64,000 bases of DNA from DAIDKA01 sp035487155 (GTDB lineage: Bacteria; Pseudomonadota; Gammaproteobacteria; Steroidobacterales; Steroidobacteraceae), in NCBI GenBank assembly GCA_035487155.1, contig DATHMK010000058.1, forward strand, positions 1-64,000. The letters are read 5' to 3'. Below the pieces are notes generated by a model that had not been told where the DNA came from, did no database searches, and saw nothing but the letters and a program-made list of their open reading frames with translations. Numbering within the stretch: position 1 is the stretch's first letter; each line of letters opens with the position of its first letter. A program made the translations under genes and the position numbers. This document shows positions 25,964 to 35,094 of this stretch, piece after piece.

Positions 25964-26824
25964 GTGACAGTCACTGCCGAGGTGCTCGGCAACGGCTTTG
26001 TGGCGCAAGTTCAGGGGGTGGATTTCTCCAGACCCGTGACGCCGGCGACACAGCGTGAGATTGCCCACTTCCTGGATCTGTACGGAGTGGTGGTCTTCAG
26101 GGCCACCGGACTTGACGATGCAGGGCATATCGCCTTCAGCCGCCTGTTCGGCGAACTTGAGCTTTCTCCGAGGCTCTTCGGCAAGAGCAGTCGCTTCGAT
26201 CATCCGGAGCTGTTCGATGCCGGCAACGTCGACCGGGAGGGGCGGATCTTAAGCGATGAGCGCCGCCGTATGTACAACAAGGGCAACGCCCTGTGGCACA
26301 CCGACTCTTCGTTCAACGCGCACCGCGCCGCCTATTCGCTGCTGCTCGCGCATCAGGTGCCTCCAGCCGGCGGCGACACTGATTTCGCCGACATGCGGGC
26401 CGCCTATGCGGCGCTGCCGTCGGAGACGCAGACCAGGATCGAAGGCTGCACGGTCGAGCACTGGCTGTGGCATTCGCGCATGCTGGCGGGCTATCCGGAG
26501 CCCACGCCGCAGGAGCGCGCCGCCAAGCCCCCGGCACAACACCGCCTGGTTCAGCTTCATCGAACCTCGGGGCGCAAGACCTTGTATATTGCAGCGCACG
26601 CCTCGCAGATTGTGGGCTGGCCCGAGGAGCAGGGACGCCAGCTGCTGGAGGAGCTGATGCGCTTCGCCACCCAACCGCAGTTCACCTGCGCGGTGCAGTG
26701 GCGACAACGCGGAGACCTCGTCATCTGGGACAATCGCTGCACCATGCACCGCGCGACGCCCTTCGCCGACACGCTGTATCCACGGGACATGCGGCGTACC
26801 ACCGTGTATGACTCCATCACCTGA
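25964..26824 (+). CDS. TfdA/TauD-family Fe(II)/2-oxoglutarate dioxygenase
   Basis: Likely oxidises an alpha-carbon next to a heteroatom, as TfdA does when it cleaves 2,4-dichlorophenoxyacetate to the phenol and glyoxylate. From GTG 25964 (286 residues) the iron ligands are His112 and Asp114 in WHTDSSF and His262 in MHRATPF, with Arg277/278 placed for 2-oxoglutarate. VPPAGGDTDFADMRAAY, HSRMLAG, RKTLYIAAHAS and GDLVIWDNRC match TfdA closely by eye. An in-frame TTG at 25916 is an alternative start. Its end overlaps the AAHS permease gene by 17 bases, so enzyme and permease should be cotranscribed, as expected for uptake and first attack on one substrate. Confidence 0.85.
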   Translation: MTVTAEVLGNGFVAQVQGVDFSRPVTPATQREIAHFLDLYGVVVFRATGLDDAGHIAFSRLFGELELSPRLFGKSSRFDHPELFDAGNVDREGRILSDERRRMYNKGNALWHTDSSFNAHRAAYSLLLAHQVPPAGGDTDFADMRAAYAALPSETQTRIEGCTVEHWLWHSRMLAGYPEPTPQERAAKPPAQHRLVQLHRTSGRKTLYIAAHASQIVGWPEEQGRQLLEELMRFATQPQFTCAVQWRQRGDLVIWDNRCTMHRATPFADTLYPRDMRRTTVYDSIT

Positions 26825-28229
26825 TACGGCAGCGCTAGGGTTGCCGCTGGCGCCGGACGTGGCGCTTGGCGAACCCGGCCTGCTGCGGACCGCCGCGCCG
26901 CCCGCGCCGGTTGATGTCTCGGCCATCATCGAAACGCAGCGCCTGAACGGCTTTGTCATTCGCCTGGTCGTCATCTCCTGGCTGGTTACGTTTCTGGATG
27001 GGTTCGATCTCAATGCCATCGCCTTCGTGGCGCCTTATCTGAAGTCGGTATACGGCTTCGACAATCCGAGCCTGGGGGCGCTGCTGGCGAGCGCTGGTGC
27101 CGGCGCGTTGCTGGGCGGGGTGCTCTTTGGCTTTCTCGGCGACCGGGTGGGGCGGCGCCGCGCCATCATCGTTTCGGTGGGTCTGTTCGGCCTGCTCACG
27201 CTGCTGCTGGCGCTGGCCGATCGCTACTGGGAACTGATGTTCATGCGGTTCATCGGCGGGATTGCGCTCGGGGGCGCCCTGCCGCTCATCTGGGCGCTGA
27301 GCATCGAATATGTGCCGGTGCGTTACCGCGCTACCGTGGTGACGCTGATCATGCTGGGCTACGGATTGGGCGTGTCGGTGGCGGGACCGGTGTCGGTGGC
27401 GCTGATCCCCCGCTTCGGGTGGCAGTCGGTATTCATCTGCGGCGGTGGCATATCGCTGGCCGCGGCGCTGCTCGTGTATCTGAAGCTTCCCGAATCCCTG
27501 CGCTTTCTGGCGCATCGTGGCGATGACCCCGAGCGCATCCTGCGCATCGTGCGGCGCCTTATCCCGAACCAGCGCATCGAAGCCTCGCAGCTGGTCATGG
27601 CACCAGCTGCGGCGGCGCCACGTTCGCGTGGTCCGGCGGTGCTATTCGAAGGCTACCTGCGCTGGCTCACGCCGCTGCTGTGGATGGTATTCGCCGCCAG
27701 TTCCCTCACCATGTACTTCTTCGCCACATGGGGTCCCATCGTGCTCGAACAGATGGGTCTGAGCCGCACCGGTGCGGCCTTGTCGATTTCCGCGAATTCC
27801 ATCGCCAGCGCAATTGGCGGCGTCGCCGTGATGCGTTTCACCGACCGGCTGGGAGCGGCGAGCCTCGCGGTCATGCCCGCCATCGCCGTGCCGCTGCTGA
27901 TCATGACGGGGCTGATACATCTGAGCGTCGGTCTGGTCATGGCGCTGACCACCGCGATGTATCTGCTGCTGGGCGGCAACCATTATGGTGTGCAGAGCAT
28001 CCTGGGTCTGTACTACCCAACGGCAGAGCGCGCGCGTGGTGCAGGCTGGGCCTCGAGCATCGGCAAGGTGGGCGGTGTTGCCGGGCCCTTGCTCGGTGGC
28101 TGGCTGCTCGCTTCCCATCTCACCAGCCGCTCCCCGTTCCTGGTGCTGGCGGTCTTTCCCGCGCTGGTCTGCGTGGGCGTGCTGGGCATCGCGGCAATCG
28201 CACGCCGCGGCAATCTGCGCGACGCCTGA
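26808..28229 (+). CDS. MFS transporter, aromatic acid:H+ symporter (AAHS) family
   Basis: A 473-residue permease with twelve hydrophobic segments. After a 45-residue cytoplasmic N-terminus come LVTFLDGFDLNAIAFVAP (the AAHS helix-1 motif with D-G-F-D) and FGFLGDRVGRRRAI (MFS loop 2-3 motif). The family includes PcaK, BenK and TfdK, which import 4-hydroxybenzoate, benzoate and 2,4-D. The start overlaps the TfdA-like gene. A proposed role as importer of the dioxygenase substrate follows from this coupling. Confidence 0.85.
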   Translation: MTPSPDTAALGLPLAPDVALGEPGLLRTAAPPAPVDVSAIIETQRLNGFVIRLVVISWLVTFLDGFDLNAIAFVAPYLKSVYGFDNPSLGALLASAGAGALLGGVLFGFLGDRVGRRRAIIVSVGLFGLLTLLLALADRYWELMFMRFIGGIALGGALPLIWALSIEYVPVRYRATVVTLIMLGYGLGVSVAGPVSVALIPRFGWQSVFICGGGISLAAALLVYLKLPESLRFLAHRGDDPERILRIVRRLIPNQRIEASQLVMAPAAAAPRSRGPAVLFEGYLRWLTPLLWMVFAASSLTMYFFATWGPIVLEQMGLSRTGAALSISANSIASAIGGVAVMRFTDRLGAASLAVMPAIAVPLLIMTGLIHLSVGLVMALTTAMYLLLGGNHYGVQSILGLYYPTAERARGAGWASSIGKVGGVAGPLLGGWLLASHLTSRSPFLVLAVFPALVCVGVLGIAAIARRGNLRDA

Positions 28230-28278
28230 GCCTGTCGCATCGGGCGCGGCGCCAATGCGCCATAGCGTACAAAGAGAT

Positions 28279-28292
28279 GATTGGTAGCAATC
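28279..28292. promoter_or_regulatory. Inverted repeat upstream of the marR gene
   Basis: GATTG-GTAG-CAATC is a perfect 5-4-5 inverted repeat in the 149-base gap between the permease and MarR genes, a usual place for a MarR autoregulatory operator. An 11-mer from it (ATTGGTAGCAA) recurs at 35964-35974 before another gene. Confidence 0.35.
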
Positions 28293-28378
28293 AATCAAAG
28301 ATCCCGCTATCTCTGGTCCAGTGCCGATGAGCATGCGATGATGCAAAAATAAGGGGCATCGGGCCGGAGGGGGTGCGC

Positions 28379-28960
28379 ATGGCGCGGCGGAACAAGAAAA
28401 AACATAAGACGGTCCGCAAATCACCAGCGGCTGCACCGAAAAAGCGTCACACAGTTCGTTGGATGCCGGACGTCACCCAGAGCGGGGAGCTGGTTTTGCG
28501 CCGCACTCAGCCCACCACGCAGCCACAGAGCGGGGACATGAATTACCCGTTCTCGCAGGGCCTGACCTTCGTGGCACGACGCTGGCGCAACCTGATGAAT
28601 GATGAGCTGCGCGCGGCGGGCCAGAGCCAGGCGCGGTGGGGAACGCTGTACTGGATCACGGTTTTTGGCGATACCGTCAACCAGACCGAACTGGCGGGGC
28701 GCATCGGGGTGGAGCAGCAGACCCTCGGGCGCGTGTTGCGCGACCTGGAATCCGCAGGTGTCATCACGCGCGTTTCCGGTGATGGCGACCGGCGCGCCAA
28801 AGTCATCAGGTTGACCGCTGCGGCCGAGCCTTTGATGCGCAAGATCAATGCCATTCAGGATCGGGTGCGTGCACAGTTGTTGAACGGGATATCGCGCCGC
28901 GAACTCGAAGCCTGCATGGGCGTCTTCGCCAAAATACTCTCCAATATCGATCGCCACTGA
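28379..28960 (+). CDS. MarR family transcriptional regulator with basic N-terminal extension
   Basis: A 193-residue winged-helix regulator. The MarR fold runs from about residue 55 (FSQGLTFVARRWRNLMND) with recognition region VNQTELAGRIGVEQQTLGRVLRDLESAGVITR and wing VSGDGDRRAKVIRLT. The first ~50 residues are unusual: a Lys/Arg-rich tail (RRNKKKHKTVRK) and a linker. GGAGG 8 bases upstream supports ATG 28379 over the GTG two codons earlier. Its position between permease and receptor genes suggests it controls this catabolic island. Confidence 0.87.
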   Translation: MARRNKKKHKTVRKSPAAAPKKRHTVRWMPDVTQSGELVLRRTQPTTQPQSGDMNYPFSQGLTFVARRWRNLMNDELRAAGQSQARWGTLYWITVFGDTVNQTELAGRIGVEQQTLGRVLRDLESAGVITRVSGDGDRRAKVIRLTAAAEPLMRKINAIQDRVRAQLLNGISRRELEACMGVFAKILSNIDRH

Positions 28961-29076
28961 ATCGCGGCGCATCGCGGCGACGTCCACGACGCTCGGTTCT
29001 GCACTGCAGCATCCTGCCGGTGCACGCCATTGCCTGCCTGCCGACTTTCCCTGCCGCGCCCACAGGCCATTGACTG

Positions 29077-29093
29077 GTCAACACAGTGTTGAC
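29077..29093. promoter_or_regulatory. 17-bp palindrome upstream of TonB receptor
   Basis: GTCAACACAGTGTTGAC is a perfect palindrome with 8-bp arms around a central A. TTGAC-TG-GTCAA (29070-29081) overlaps it and a further GTTGAC follows at 29098-29103. The cluster looks like a multi-site operator for a dimeric regulator, with the MarR protein the nearest candidate. Confidence 0.55.
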
Positions 29094-29138
29094 GGCCGTT
29101 GACCCATTCGGCCAATCGGAAGCATACTTTGGATTATG

Positions 29139-29151
29139 GAAGGTTACCTTC
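29139..29151. promoter_or_regulatory. 13-bp palindrome upstream of TonB receptor
   Basis: GAAGGT-T-ACCTTC is a perfect palindrome with 6-bp arms, 228 bases before the receptor start. It differs in sequence from the GTCAAC-type palindrome nearby, so a second regulator may bind. Confidence 0.4.
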
Positions 29152-29378
29152 TTAGTCTGGCGTGTCATAGGGCCGCACTTCCAGCCTGGTCTTGGCCTGG
29201 GGCGCAGCGGCGACGCCTGTCACATTCACGATTGGGTCGTTCTTGGGAGGCGGCCGGTCCCAACATTTCAGGGGGTTCGAGTCAGATAACCGTCTGACGC
29301 ACCGGACAGTTAGGGCGCCCGACGTGCGCCCAGTCAGCTAAACAACCGTAAAAAGATGAGCCCAGGGGGGTAGAAGTC

Positions 29379-32300
29379 ATGACCACTCGCAAGGTGACGG
29401 GGACGTCACGGCCGGTTTCTGGAAAAGTTTCCCGTCAGTATCTGATTTCAGTAGCGGTGGCGGCAGCCATCACCGTCAGCATGGCGCCGCGGCATGCATT
29501 TGCAGCGGACGCATCGACCGACGGCCCAGCGCCGGCCCAGCAGGATCAGGCCGTTACCGAAGTGGTCGTCACCGGATCGCGTATCGCGCGCAGTCGCGAC
29601 CTGGACGCGCCCAGCCCGATTTCAACGATCAGCAGCGAGACGCTCGAGAATTCCTCGGCGACCAGCGTGGAAGCGATCCTGAACCAGCAACCGCAGTTCG
29701 TGCCGCAAAACACGCAATTTACCTCCGGTGTCCAATCCTCACCGACACAGACGCCCGGCGCGGCAACGGTCAGCCTGCGCGGGTTGGGGTCCAACCGTAA
29801 CCTGGTGCTGGTCGATGGACAGCGGTGGCAGCCGACCAATGCGACGCTGGCGGTGGATCTCAACACCATTCCCATGGCCGCGGTGGAAAGCGTGGAGACG
29901 ATCACCGGCGGTGCCTCGGCCGTGTACGGTCCGGATGCCATGGCGGGTGTGGTGAACTTCGTGCTCAAAAAGGACTTCCAGGGCCTGGATGTCGACATCC
30001 AGCGCGGCGAGACCGCCAAGGGTGATGGCGGCGAGACGCGCGCCAGCGTCCTGATGGGTATGAACGGAGCGGACAACAAGGGCAACATCATGCTCGGTCT
30101 GGACTGGACCAAGCGTGATCCGGTCTACCAGGACAATCGCAGCTTCTACTCCGACGGCTGGATCGATCCAGGCAATCCCAGTGGCGGCTTCATCTATGCG
30201 CCATCCTACGCTCCGGCGAGCGATACCTCCCTGCCGACCCAGGCGGCCCTCAACGCGGCGTTTCCAACGGCACCACCGGGGACCGTCACACCCGGCACTC
30301 AGGTGTACTTCAATGCGAATGGCACGCCCTTCGTGTCGATAGACGGTGGCCTGGGCTACAACGGACCGCTGAACTCTCTGGCGCCAGGCCGCTACTCGGC
30401 CATCACGCTGCTCAACGGCCAGACCTCCTCGCCCAACAATTTGAGTCAGTCCTACACCGGCGGGTATGTCTCGACGCCGCTGGAGCGGCACTCGCTGTTC
30501 GGTCATGGAACGTTCAATTTCAATGACTATGTCAGTGCGTACGGGCAGATCAACTACAGCAACATCCAGGTGGAAACGCAGGGTGCGGGCCCATCGCCCG
30601 CCATCACCATCTGGGCGACCTCGATTCCGCGCTACAACACGCCGGGCTCGCCAACCCAGGATTCCGCCTGGCTGCCCGCATCGCTGCTGGCGTTGCTGAA
30701 TTCACGTTCCAATCCGAACGCAAACTGGACCTTGTATCAGTCGACGGATTACCTGGGCGGAGAATTCGTCAACAACACCACGGATGTGTGGCAGGGGACC
30801 GCGGGCCTGAAGGGCAAACTGCCCTTCCGCGACTGGACCTGGGACATCTACGGCTCCCAGGGTCAAACCCACGATGAGGCCGATTACACCGGTCTGCCCT
30901 CGCTGCAGCGCCTGGCGTACCTCGATGCGCTGCCGGACTTCGGCAAGGGCGCCAGCATTTCCTCACCGCCCGGAACTCCCTTTGGCTACGGCGAAAGCTG
31001 CACCAGCGGACTGCCGGTGTTCCAGGACTTCACGCCGTCAACGGACTGCGTGCAGAGCATCACGGATCCGCTGAAGAACGAGTCCAACCTGAAGCAGACT
31101 ATCGTTGAAGGCTATATACAGGGCCTGCTATGGCCATTGCCCGCCGGTGAAGCGCGCTTTGACCTGGGCGCGACCTACCGCGGCGACGAGTACTCCTTCA
31201 GCCCGGGAAATCCGGTGGGCCAGATCGCCGACAATCCGGTTGGCGTCTTTCCCTCGAACTACACCGGGGGCGACATCAGCGTGCGAGAGGAATACACCGA
31301 GTTGCTGGTGCCCATCCTCAAGCGGCTTGAATTGGAGCTTGGTTTTCGCGAATCGGACTTCAATACCGCCGGTGACCGCAGTACCTGGAAGACCATGTTC
31401 ACCTGGAAGGCCTTGGACCAGCTGAGCTTCCGCGGCGGCTTCCAGGATGCAACGCGCGCACCCAATGTGGCGGAGCTGTACACGGGTGCGACGCAGAACG
31501 TCGTGGCATTCCCGATGGAGGACCCCTGTTCGGCCTCGACACTGTCGTCCTGGGGCAACGTGCCCACCAATCCGAATCGCGGCAAGGTCCAGGCGTTGTG
31601 CGAGGCGTTGATCGGCAATACGACCTCGCAGTTCAACACCCAGACCTACAATGCATCCACGTATGGCGTGGGACCGGATGGCTGGACGCGCCAGAGCCCG
31701 ACGTTCTTCCCGCTGGAGATCGAGAACACCGAGGGCAATCCGAATGTGAAGCCGGAGGCGGGCAGAACCATCACCCTGGGCGCGGTGATAACCGAACCCT
31801 TCGGCGTGAGTGGACTGACCTCCACGGTGGATTACTACCACATCAGGATCACCGACACGATTGCGCCGGAGTCCTCGATCACGGTTTACAACAATTGCTT
31901 CAACTACAACGGGGTCAGCAATCCGACCTATTCGGTCACCAACCCGTCCTGCCAGCTGATACAGCGCAACCCGATCACGGGTGACCGCGCATCGGTCACG
32001 GCGTTGTATTCCAACCTGGGCACCCTGAAGACCCAGGGCGTCGACCTGGCCATCAACTGGGCCCACGACCTGGGACCGGGCACGCTGGGGATTGGTACTT
32101 CCATGAACTACCTGAGCGAGTTCGAGTACCAGACTCAGCCCGGGTCTCCCTACGTGGATGCCAAAGGGACACTGGATCCGGTGGGCGGCGCGGCGGGGCT
32201 TGGCGGCCTGTTCGATTTCCGCTCCATTACGCATATCCAGTACACCCTGCAGGGGCTGACCGTAGGCCTGGGTTGGGAGCACCTGTCCAGCATCAAGGAC

Positions 32301-32546
32301 GCTTCGGCCTCGACCGATCCGGCCACCAAGGTTCTGCCCGTGCCGGCCTACGACCTGTTCAACCTGTACAGCAGCTACAACTTCGGCAGGGTTACGGTGC
32401 GGTTCGGTATCGACAACCTGTTCAACAAGCAACCGCTGGTGGTTGGCGATGATCCGGGAGTGACCGACAGTTCCAACGTGACCAATCCCGGACTCTACGA
32501 TCCGCTGGGCATTCGCTTCTACCTCGGCGTCAAGGCAACCCTATAG
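29379..32546 (+). CDS. TonB-dependent outer-membrane receptor
   Basis: A 1055-residue receptor. A long signal peptide (cleavage near residue 42, HAFAADAS) is followed by EVVVTGSRIARS (start of the plug, TonB-box region), plug segments SLRGLGSNRNLVLVDGQR and GGASAVYGPDAMAGVVNFVLKK, then a 22-strand-type barrel with EGNPNVKPEAGRTITLGA and a C-terminal strand ending in an aromatic-rich LGIRFYLGVKATL. The form is that of receptors common in Xanthomonadales and Sphingomonadales that import plant or aromatic compounds rather than siderophores. Neighbouring catabolic genes suggest the same here. No sigma/anti-sigma pair is adjacent. Confidence 0.92.
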   Translation: MTTRKVTGTSRPVSGKVSRQYLISVAVAAAITVSMAPRHAFAADASTDGPAPAQQDQAVTEVVVTGSRIARSRDLDAPSPISTISSETLENSSATSVEAILNQQPQFVPQNTQFTSGVQSSPTQTPGAATVSLRGLGSNRNLVLVDGQRWQPTNATLAVDLNTIPMAAVESVETITGGASAVYGPDAMAGVVNFVLKKDFQGLDVDIQRGETAKGDGGETRASVLMGMNGADNKGNIMLGLDWTKRDPVYQDNRSFYSDGWIDPGNPSGGFIYAPSYAPASDTSLPTQAALNAAFPTAPPGTVTPGTQVYFNANGTPFVSIDGGLGYNGPLNSLAPGRYSAITLLNGQTSSPNNLSQSYTGGYVSTPLERHSLFGHGTFNFNDYVSAYGQINYSNIQVETQGAGPSPAITIWATSIPRYNTPGSPTQDSAWLPASLLALLNSRSNPNANWTLYQSTDYLGGEFVNNTTDVWQGTAGLKGKLPFRDWTWDIYGSQGQTHDEADYTGLPSLQRLAYLDALPDFGKGASISSPPGTPFGYGESCTSGLPVFQDFTPSTDCVQSITDPLKNESNLKQTIVEGYIQGLLWPLPAGEARFDLGATYRGDEYSFSPGNPVGQIADNPVGVFPSNYTGGDISVREEYTELLVPILKRLELELGFRESDFNTAGDRSTWKTMFTWKALDQLSFRGGFQDATRAPNVAELYTGATQNVVAFPMEDPCSASTLSSWGNVPTNPNRGKVQALCEALIGNTTSQFNTQTYNASTYGVGPDGWTRQSPTFFPLEIENTEGNPNVKPEAGRTITLGAVITEPFGVSGLTSTVDYYHIRITDTIAPESSITVYNNCFNYNGVSNPTYSVTNPSCQLIQRNPITGDRASVTALYSNLGTLKTQGVDLAINWAHDLGPGTLGIGTSMNYLSEFEYQTQPGSPYVDAKGTLDPVGGAAGLGGLFDFRSITHIQYTLQGLTVGLGWEHLSSIKDASASTDPATKVLPVPAYDLFNLYSSYNFGRVTVRFGIDNLFNKQPLVVGDDPGVTDSSNVTNPGLYDPLGIRFYLGVKATL

Positions 32547-32579
32547 CGGACCCTTAAGATGGCGGCGGCCTGAGTGCAG

Positions 32580-32610
32580 GGGCGGTGAACCGCGAGGTTC
32601 ACCGCCCTTT
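32580..32610 (+). terminator. Intrinsic terminator after the TonB receptor gene
   Basis: A perfect 12-bp stem, GGGCGGTGAACC with GGTTCACCGCCC, closes a GCGA loop and is followed by TTT and a T-rich stretch. It lies 34 bases after the receptor stop. Confidence 0.85.
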
Positions 32611-32644
32611 GTGTTTTGTGCACCTGAATCATAAGCTTCCGCTG

Positions 32645-33685
32645 ATGTCACAGACGACTCCGCAATCGCCGCTTGCCCAGGCGGCACAACACGACGCCGC
32701 CGGGCGCCATCACGACGCCATCGACGCCCTGGCGCGAGGCACCAGCGCCGGGGATCTGGCGTGCATGACGCAGCTTGGCAAGCGCCTGTTGGTGGGCGAT
32801 CGGGCTCCAGCGCTGGCCACGGAGGGGGCGCGGTTTTTGCTGGAGGCCGCCATGAAGGGCGAGGCTGAAGCGGCCGCGCGGATGGCAGCCCTGAGCGCGC
32901 TGGGCGTGTGCTGCAGGCAAAGCTGGACCCAGGCGCTGCACTGGCTGGCCGTTGCCGCCGAGCGCCGGTGGCAACCGGCCCGGGAGCAGCTGCAGATCCT
33001 GGCCGAGGGTGCCGCGGACGCGCGCATCGACCTTGCCGGATGGTGGGTCAGTCCGCCGGCCCAGGAGCTGAGCGCTGATCCGCGCGTGCGGTTCCTGGAT
33101 TCCTTCATCACCGCCGCGGGCTGCGAGTGGCTCATCTCGCGGGCGCGTAACCGCCTGACCCGTGCCCGCGTCTATGATCCGGTGAATCGCCAGGATGTCA
33201 TCGGCCAGACGCGCACGAATTCGGTGGCCAACTTCGGCCTCACGGAGGTGGAACTGCTGGACGTGCTGCTGCAGGCGAAAATGTCCAGCGCCTGCGGGGT
33301 GCCGATGAATCAGATGGAGGCGCCGGCGGTACTGCACTACGCGGTGGGCGAGGAGGCTGTCAATCACTACGATTTCGTGAATCCCGCCGCACCCGACTAT
33401 GCGGGTGAAATCGCCCGTAACGGCCAGCGGATCGTGACTTTCCTGGTCTATCTCAACGATGACTACGAGGGTGGCGAAACCAGCTTTCCGACCCTGGGAT
33501 TCAGTCACAAGGGCCGCCGCGGCCAGGGACTCTTCTTCGTCAACGCCCATGCCGACATGCAGCCGGATCGGCGCATGCTGCATGCCGGACGGCCGCCGAG
33601 ACGCGGCGAGAAATGGATCGTTTCGCAGTTCATACGCAGCCGCGCCACGCTCATGGCGGCGCCGCCCCCGCCACCGCAGAAGTGA
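32645..33685 (+). CDS. 2OG-Fe(II) oxygenase, prolyl 4-hydroxylase alpha-subunit type
   Basis: Hydroxylates an unknown substrate using Fe(II) and 2-oxoglutarate. The 346-residue protein has an N-terminal Sel1/TPR-like helical half (GKRLLVGDRAPALATEGARFLLEAA, ALHWLAVAAE) and a C-terminal P4H domain with metal ligands in HYDF and RRMLHAG, plus LVYLNDDYEGGETSFP, which is diagnostic. Start at ATG 32645; the longer ORF begins inside the terminator. Gap to the intradiol dioxygenase is 30 bases. Sel1-P4H proteins of this type are common next to TonB receptors in several proteobacterial groups, though their targets are unknown. Confidence 0.8.
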   Translation: MSQTTPQSPLAQAAQHDAAGRHHDAIDALARGTSAGDLACMTQLGKRLLVGDRAPALATEGARFLLEAAMKGEAEAAARMAALSALGVCCRQSWTQALHWLAVAAERRWQPAREQLQILAEGAADARIDLAGWWVSPPAQELSADPRVRFLDSFITAAGCEWLISRARNRLTRARVYDPVNRQDVIGQTRTNSVANFGLTEVELLDVLLQAKMSSACGVPMNQMEAPAVLHYAVGEEAVNHYDFVNPAAPDYAGEIARNGQRIVTFLVYLNDDYEGGETSFPTLGFSHKGRRGQGLFFVNAHADMQPDRRMLHAGRPPRRGEKWIVSQFIRSRATLMAAPPPPPQK

Positions 33686-33715
33686 TATCGTGATGGCAGC
33701 GATGGAGGCGCAGCA

Positions 33716-34630
33716 ATGATCATAGAGCGCGAAGACCAGGTGACCGAGGCGGTGCTGAGCGAGACATGGCGCATAGAGGACCCGCGCCTCAAGCAGATCA
33801 TTCAGTCGCTGATCAGGCATCTGCACGGATTTGCGCGGGAAGTGCGCCTGACCGAACAGGAATTCAATGCGGCAATCAATCTGGTGAGCGCCCTGGGAAA
33901 GCTCACGACCGATAGCCACAATGAGACACGACTCATCGCGGGTTCGCTGGGGCTGTCGACGCTGGTATGCATGATGAACAATGCCGGCACGACGGCCAAC
34001 CTGCTCGGACCGTTCTGGCGCAAGGATGCGCCGTTCGTCGAGAACGGGGGCTCGATCGTGCGCTCGCCAACGCCCGGCCATCCACTGTTCTTTACCGGCC
34101 ATGTGGTGGACACTGATGGCAAGCCCATCGCCGGTGCGCATGTGGATGTCTGGCATGCCTCCACCAAGGGACTGTATGAGAACCAGGATCCAAGTCAGGC
34201 GGACTGGAATCTGCGCGGTCGCTTTACCACCGATGAGACGGGTACCTTCAACTACCGCACCATCAAACCTTCCGGGTACCCGGTGCCTGCCGGCGGCCCC
34301 ACCGAGAAGCTGCTGAACGTGCAGCACCGTCACCCCTTCCGGCCTGCACATCTGCACGCGCTGGTCTACAAGGAAGGCTTCAAGACAATCGCCTCCCAGG
34401 TGTACTGCGATGACGATGAGAACCTGGCGACCGATGCCCAGTTCGGCGTGATCGCCAACGCGATCGGACATTGTGTCCGGCACGAGGAGCGCGCCGCGGA
34501 TCGGGATGTTCAGGGCCCCTGGTACAGCATGGCCTACACTTTTGTCCTCATGCACGGTGACTCCTGGCTGCCCACGCCGCCCGTTTCGGCCAAAAGCAAT
34601 GTGGCGGCCGCCTCGATGGGGACGGCATGA
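33716..34630 (+). CDS. Intradiol ring-cleavage dioxygenase, hydroxyquinol 1,2-dioxygenase type
   Basis: Non-heme Fe(III) enzyme opening an aromatic ring between two hydroxyls. The 304-residue product has an N-terminal helical dimerisation domain (DPRLKQIIQSLIRHLHGFAREVRLTE) and the catalytic beta-sandwich with ligands Tyr154 (GLYENQ), Tyr188 (PSGYPVP), His212 and His214 (RPAHLHALV). NLLGPFWR and the domain layout fit the hydroxyquinol/chlorocatechol group better than protocatechuate enzymes. Its stop overlaps the next gene (ATGA). No maleylacetate reductase gene accompanies it in the window, so the cleavage product's fate is open. Confidence 0.88.
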   Translation: MIIEREDQVTEAVLSETWRIEDPRLKQIIQSLIRHLHGFAREVRLTEQEFNAAINLVSALGKLTTDSHNETRLIAGSLGLSTLVCMMNNAGTTANLLGPFWRKDAPFVENGGSIVRSPTPGHPLFFTGHVVDTDGKPIAGAHVDVWHASTKGLYENQDPSQADWNLRGRFTTDETGTFNYRTIKPSGYPVPAGGPTEKLLNVQHRHPFRPAHLHALVYKEGFKTIASQVYCDDDENLATDAQFGVIANAIGHCVRHEERAADRDVQGPWYSMAYTFVLMHGDSWLPTPPVSAKSNVAAASMGTA

Positions 34631-35094
34631 TGTCCGCGGACGAGGCTGCCGGGGGCCTGAGCTGGGAGGTCATGGAGGCCCGGATCCGGCGCTATTTCGA
34701 GGATTGCAATTCAGGCGATGCCGAGCGGGTGGCCGCCCATTTCGAACCTCATGCCGTGCACTATTTTCCACCGGGCACCTATGAGGGACCGTTCCAAGGT
34801 GCCCGCACCATCGGTGCAAAGTGGAGTGCCGCGGTCAAGAATCTGGGCTCGTATTGGACTGTGGATCAGGTGCTGTGCGATCCACGCACGCGTCGCGCCG
34901 TCATCGAGTGGACCCACTTCAAGCGTTTGTCCGGGATCGTGCTGCGCGGTGATGAGTGGTATGCATTCAGCGCCCGAGGGCTTATCGAAGAGATCCGGGC
35001 ATACTACGCCTCCCCGCAGGACCCCTCGCTGAAGCAGCTGGAGCTGGGTGGTTTCGACTATGCCGGGCGCGGCTATCCGCTCAGGGCGCCTTGA
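34627..35094 (+). CDS. SnoaL-like/NTF2-fold protein
   Basis: A 155-residue protein with the small cone-shaped NTF2 fold: helix MEARIRRYFEDCNSGDAERVAAHF, then beta strands with FPPGTYEGPFQGARTIGAKW and RRAVIEWTHFKR. Members bind small hydrophobic ligands and include isomerases, cyclases and non-catalytic proteins. Overlaps the dioxygenase gene by 4 bases and the FAH gene by 4 bases, so it is probably part of the same pathway, perhaps acting on the ring-cleavage product. Confidence 0.75.
   Translation: MMSADEAAGGLSWEVMEARIRRYFEDCNSGDAERVAAHFEPHAVHYFPPGTYEGPFQGARTIGAKWSAAVKNLGSYWTVDQVLCDPRTRRAVIEWTHFKRLSGIVLRGDEWYAFSARGLIEEIRAYYASPQDPSLKQLELGGFDYAGRGYPLRAP

Larger units (their letters stand above)
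28961..29378. other. Intergenic region between marR and TonB receptor
   Basis: 418 bases without a credible gene. It holds two clear palindromes (listed separately), scattered GTTGAC/GTCAAC motifs between 29070 and 29103, and the receptor's ribosome-binding site (AGGGGGG before the ATG). I read it as the receptor's promoter region. Confidence 0.6.

Noticed and set aside
32648..34555. 635-codon open frame antisense to the P4H-like and intradiol dioxygenase genes
   Set aside because: Shadow frame caused by GC-rich third positions; His/Arg/Gly-rich translation without family features.
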